From contig JBCDJG010000098.1 in assembly GCA_038748065.1 (NCBI GenBank), forward strand, positions 1-8,329: DNA of 8,329 nt. Reading direction: 5' to 3'. The DNA is from JBCDJG01 sp038748065. Lineage in GTDB: Bacteria > Pseudomonadota > Gammaproteobacteria > Pseudomonadales > Halieaceae. A program made the position numbers and the translations under genes. Shown one piece after another: positions 5,765 to 8,329 of the stretch (position 1 is its first letter; the number at the start of each line of letters is the position of its first letter). A model generated the notes under the pieces. The model was not told the origin of the DNA. It saw nothing but the letters and a program-made list of their open reading frames with translations, and ran no database searches.

Positions 5765-7129
5765 ATGAAACTGAAAGTATTGATAATGGCGACGGGCGTC
5801 GCACTGGGCCTTGGCAGCGCTTTTTCACTGGGCGAAACCACGGCTGAGTTGGCCGCTACTCTCGGCGGTGACACCTTGACACCTGTGGGTGCAGAGCGAG
5901 CCGGTAATGCCGACGGCACCATACCACCCTGGGAAGGTGGGCTGACGACCTTTCCGGCGAGCTATGTCGAAGGCGAGCGGCTGGTGGACCCCTTCGCGAA
6001 TGAAGAGCCGCTGTTCACTATTACCGCCGCGAACGTTGGGGAGTATGCGGACAGTCTGTCGCCCGGACAGATTGCCATGTTCAAGCGTTACCCCGAGACC
6101 TATAAAATGCCTGTCTATAAATCTCACCGGACGGCGCGGCTCCCGGATAGTGAGTACGCGTTGATCAAGGAGGGCGCCACCGAGACAGACCTTGTTGCAG
6201 GCGGCAATGGCCTGGTGAATTTCAAGGCGAATGTGCCCTTTCCGATACCGAACAGCGGCGTAGAGGTTGTCTGGAATCATATCGCGCGCTATCGCACGCC
6301 GCTCGGTCTGAAGCGACGCTATATTCAAGCGCCCGTTCAGACCAATGGCGCATTTGCGGCCGTGCTGTTCGAAGAGGAGGTCATCTTCGCCAACCGCTTC
6401 CCGGACAATCCGAACCCCAATCGCCTGTTTGTATTCTTGCAGCGCATCCTGGCACCTGCGCGCTTGGAGGGCGACGTCCTGCTGGTGCATGAAAACATTG
6501 ACCAGGTCGCTGAGCCACGCTCCGCCTGGGTCTATAACGCTGGGCAGCGGCGCGTCCGTCGAGCGCCGAACATTGCCTATGATGGTCCGGGCACGGCGTC
6601 GGATGGGCTGCGTACTGCCGATGACCTCGATCTTTTTAACGGCGCGCCAGACCGCTACGACTGGGAGCTGGTCGGCAAGAAAGAGCTCTATATACCCTAT
6701 AACGCTTACGATCTGCGCCGTGGAGACTTGAAGTACAAGGATATCATCGGGTCTGGCCACATGAACCCGGAATACCTGCGCTATGAGCTACACCGGGTCT
6801 GGGTGGTCGAGGCGAAACTCAAGGACGGTGCTCGACACATCTATGCGCGCCGCACTTTCTATGTTGACGAGGACACCTGGCAGATTAGCGTCATTGACCA
6901 CTACGATGGCCGCGGCGAGCTGTGGAAAATGAAAGAGGGGCACATGGTCCTTCATTACCAGGCAGCCATACCCTGGCTATCCGCGGAAAGCCTACACGAT
7001 CTGATATCGGGTCGTTATGTTGTCATTGGCCTGGACAACGAGGAGAAGGGCTATCAGTACGACTTCGACTACCAGGGCCGCTTCGAAGACTTCACGCCCT
7101 CCGCGCTGCGCCGAGCTGGACGACGCTAA
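5765..7129 (+). CDS. DUF1329 family LolA/LolB-like periplasmic protein (454 aa)
   Basis: ATG with GGGAGAGA just upstream, 18 bases after the DUF1302 stop, so the two are almost certainly co-transcribed. An N-terminal signal peptide is visible (MKLK, hydrophobic residues 5-20). The family hallmark LTPVGAERAGNADGTIPPW lies at 38-56, followed by the long conserved DUF1329 body, including YRTPLGLKRRYIQ and an ARRTFYVDEDTW segment near residues 360-371. DUF1329 proteins are about 450 residues and are related in fold to the lipid-binding LolA/LolB group, so this is probably a periplasmic or outer-membrane-associated carrier for a hydrophobic ligand working with the barrel encoded upstream. There is no lipobox cysteine in the signal region, so I do not call it a lipoprotein. 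The stop codon (TAA 7127-7129) overlaps the stop of the convergent phosphotransferase gene. Confidence 0.85.
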   Translation: MKLKVLIMATGVALGLGSAFSLGETTAELAATLGGDTLTPVGAERAGNADGTIPPWEGGLTTFPASYVEGERLVDPFANEEPLFTITAANVGEYADSLSPGQIAMFKRYPETYKMPVYKSHRTARLPDSEYALIKEGATETDLVAGGNGLVNFKANVPFPIPNSGVEVVWNHIARYRTPLGLKRRYIQAPVQTNGAFAAVLFEEEVIFANRFPDNPNPNRLFVFLQRILAPARLEGDVLLVHENIDQVAEPRSAWVYNAGQRRVRRAPNIAYDGPGTASDGLRTADDLDLFNGAPDRYDWELVGKKELYIPYNAYDLRRGDLKYKDIIGSGHMNPEYLRYELHRVWVVEAKLKDGARHIYARRTFYVDEDTWQISVIDHYDGRGELWKMKEGHMVLHYQAAIPWLSAESLHDLISGRYVVIGLDNEEKGYQYDFDYQGRFEDFTPSALRRAGRR

Positions 7130-8329
7130 GCCAGAGTGGATTCAAGTGTTTTGCACAGCGCCTTGAGTATATCGATCCTGGCATAGCGTTTGTCGTTACC
7201 GGCGACGATGTGCCACGGTGCGTAGTCGGTGTTGGTGCGTTTGATCATGTCGTTCACCGCTTGTTCGTAAGCGGGCCATTTTTCGCGGTTGCGCCAGTCT
7301 TCCTCTGTAATCTTGTGTTGCTTGCGCGGTATATCCTTGCGTTCTTCAAAGCGTTTGAGCTGTTCTTCCGGGCTGATATGCAGCCAGAACTTGATGACCA
7401 TGCTGCCATGGTCGTGTAACTGCCACTCGAATACGCGCAGCTCCTCATAGGCGCGGCGCCACTCCTCGTCGCTGGCGAAGCCTTCGACGCGTTCGACCAG
7501 CACGCGTCCGTACCAGGAGCGGTCGAAGATCATACAGCGGCCGTCCCGCGCCAGGTGTCGCCAGAAGCGCCAGAGATAGTGGTGTGCACTTTCTTCGTCG
7601 GTGGGTGCAGCGTATTGCACAAGGCGATAGAGGCGCGGATCGATAGCCTGGGTGACGCGCCGTATGGCCGAGCCTTTTCCTGCTGCGTCCCAGCCTTCAA
7701 ATACGGCTATCAGTGAACGCTCCTTTGCTCGGGCCTGCCAGGCCAGGTCTTGTAAGCGCAGCTGAAGCTTTTCCAGCTTTTCCCGGTAATCCTGCTTTTC
7801 CAGGGCGCGATCCAGGTCGACCGCTTCGAGGAAAGCGGGCGCAGCCACGGGCACGGCTGCGCTCGAGTTGCCGTCTACAGATGCGCTCCCCTCTACCGAG
7901 AGGTCTGCCTGCGATATTGCGCGCTGCATAGCCTGGAGCAGGTACCGTCCCGCCTTTACGTCACGGTTGTAAGGGTGATCCGCACGAATGGCCTGCCAGG
8001 GCGCCTTAGCTGAATCGGTCGCCATGATCATGCGGTTGGCAACTTTCACCGCCCGTTTATATTTGCCCTTCCACTCGCCAGGGCTGGCCGCAACGCGAGG
8101 ATTCTGCAGATTACGGGGAGCTTCCTCGGCTAACTGCATTTTCTGTACATCGCGACTGACGTGCAGGAACAGCTTAACGATGACGGCGCCATCGTCGGCC
8201 AACATCGCTTCGAAGGTGCGGATGTTGTCCCAGGTCAGCTCATGTTCGCCGGTCTTGTCGATACCATCCATGAAAGGCTCGGCGTACCAGGCATCAATGA
8301 AAATACCGATTTCGTCACGCTTGGGCATG
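7126..8329 (-). CDS. pap: polyphosphate:AMP phosphotransferase (PPK2 class II), 5' end outside window
   Basis: The enzyme makes ADP from AMP using polyphosphate. Pap proteins of about 500 residues carry two PPK2 domains, and both are visible (numbering from the ATG at 8328). Residues 1-136 are most of the degenerate N-terminal domain: IGIFIDAWYAEP (7-18) occupies the Walker B position but lacks the DRSWY arginine. Residues 140-165 are a Ser/Ala/Val-rich linker. Residues 170-396 are the catalytic domain, with Walker A EGWDAAGKGS (211-220), Walker B MIFDRSWYGR (266-275) and a lid with KRFEERKDIPRKQHK (325-339). The ATG at the window edge is almost certainly internal: PKRDEIGIF aligns with about residue 95 of full Pap proteins, so roughly 90-100 N-terminal residues, including the first Walker A position, lie beyond 8329. 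The TAG stop (7128-7126) overlaps the DUF1329 stop, with no terminator between. Confidence 0.9.
   Translation of the reverse strand, partial: MPKRDEIGIFIDAWYAEPFMDGIDKTGEHELTWDNIRTFEAMLADDGAVIVKLFLHVSRDVQKMQLAEEAPRNLQNPRVAASPGEWKGKYKRAVKVANRMIMATDSAKAPWQAIRADHPYNRDVKAGRYLLQAMQRAISQADLSVEGSASVDGNSSAAVPVAAPAFLEAVDLDRALEKQDYREKLEKLQLRLQDLAWQARAKERSLIAVFEGWDAAGKGSAIRRVTQAIDPRLYRLVQYAAPTDEESAHHYLWRFWRHLARDGRCMIFDRSWYGRVLVERVEGFASDEEWRRAYEELRVFEWQLHDHGSMVIKFWLHISPEEQLKRFEERKDIPRKQHKITEEDWRNREKWPAYEQAVNDMIKRTNTDYAPWHIVAGNDKRYARIDILKALCKTLESTLA

Noticed and set aside
5825..6760. Long minus-strand open frame (311 codons) opposite the DUF1329 gene
   Set aside because: It lies wholly inside a well-supported family member; no motif, ribosome-binding site or promoter supports it. 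A similar antisense frame at 4724-5401 was rejected for the same reason.
8326..8328. ATG at the window edge as the true start of pap
   Set aside because: The protein from this ATG begins inside the N-terminal PPK2 domain, so the start must lie beyond the window.

Overview
The window reads as a chromosomal segment of a moderately high-GC, probably marine, gammaproteobacterium. I infer this from the DUF1302/DUF1329 pair, the Pap-type polyphosphate kinase and the general style of the proteins; a Halieaceae/Cellvibrionales-like origin is plausible but cannot be proven from sequence alone. No rRNA, tRNA or CRISPR array was seen.

Layout. Bases 1-311 are one end of an IS1182-type insertion sequence: the first 81 codons of its transposase on the minus strand, a hairpin abutting its start codon, and a terminal-repeat-like end near 289-311. 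Bases 370-723 (minus) encode a small basic protein of unknown function with its own promoter. Bases 778-834 hold a GC-rich 15-bp tandem repeat. Bases 839-1837 (minus) encode an exported peptidase-MA/M61-like metalloprotease with HEFAH and a downstream glutamate. A divergent promoter region (1838-1965) separates it from a plus-strand run: a membrane-anchored HSL-type alpha/beta hydrolase (1966-2991), a PlsC-type acyltransferase (3030-3770), a DUF1302 outer-membrane beta-barrel candidate (3914-5746) and a DUF1329 LolA/LolB-like periplasmic protein (5765-7129). The window closes with a convergent polyphosphate:AMP phosphotransferase (minus, 7126 to beyond 8329), whose stop codon overlaps the DUF1329 stop.

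How the genes may work together. The plus-strand genes are all envelope or lipid proteins: one cleaves esters, one acylates lysophospholipid-type acceptors, and the last two form the widespread but poorly understood DUF1302-DUF1329 pair, often found near MMPL/RND-type transporters and suspected of moving hydrophobic compounds across the envelope. No transporter partner is visible here. A lipid or hydrophobic-compound handling cluster is an inference from this layout.

Most notable details: an in-frame amber codon that seems to have removed the last 11 residues of the hydrolase and disturbed tight coupling to plsC; a 5' leader before the DUF1302 gene with a 7-codon ORF whose ribosome-binding site lies in a hairpin and whose stop overlaps the GTG start; and a hairpin directly against the transposase start codon.
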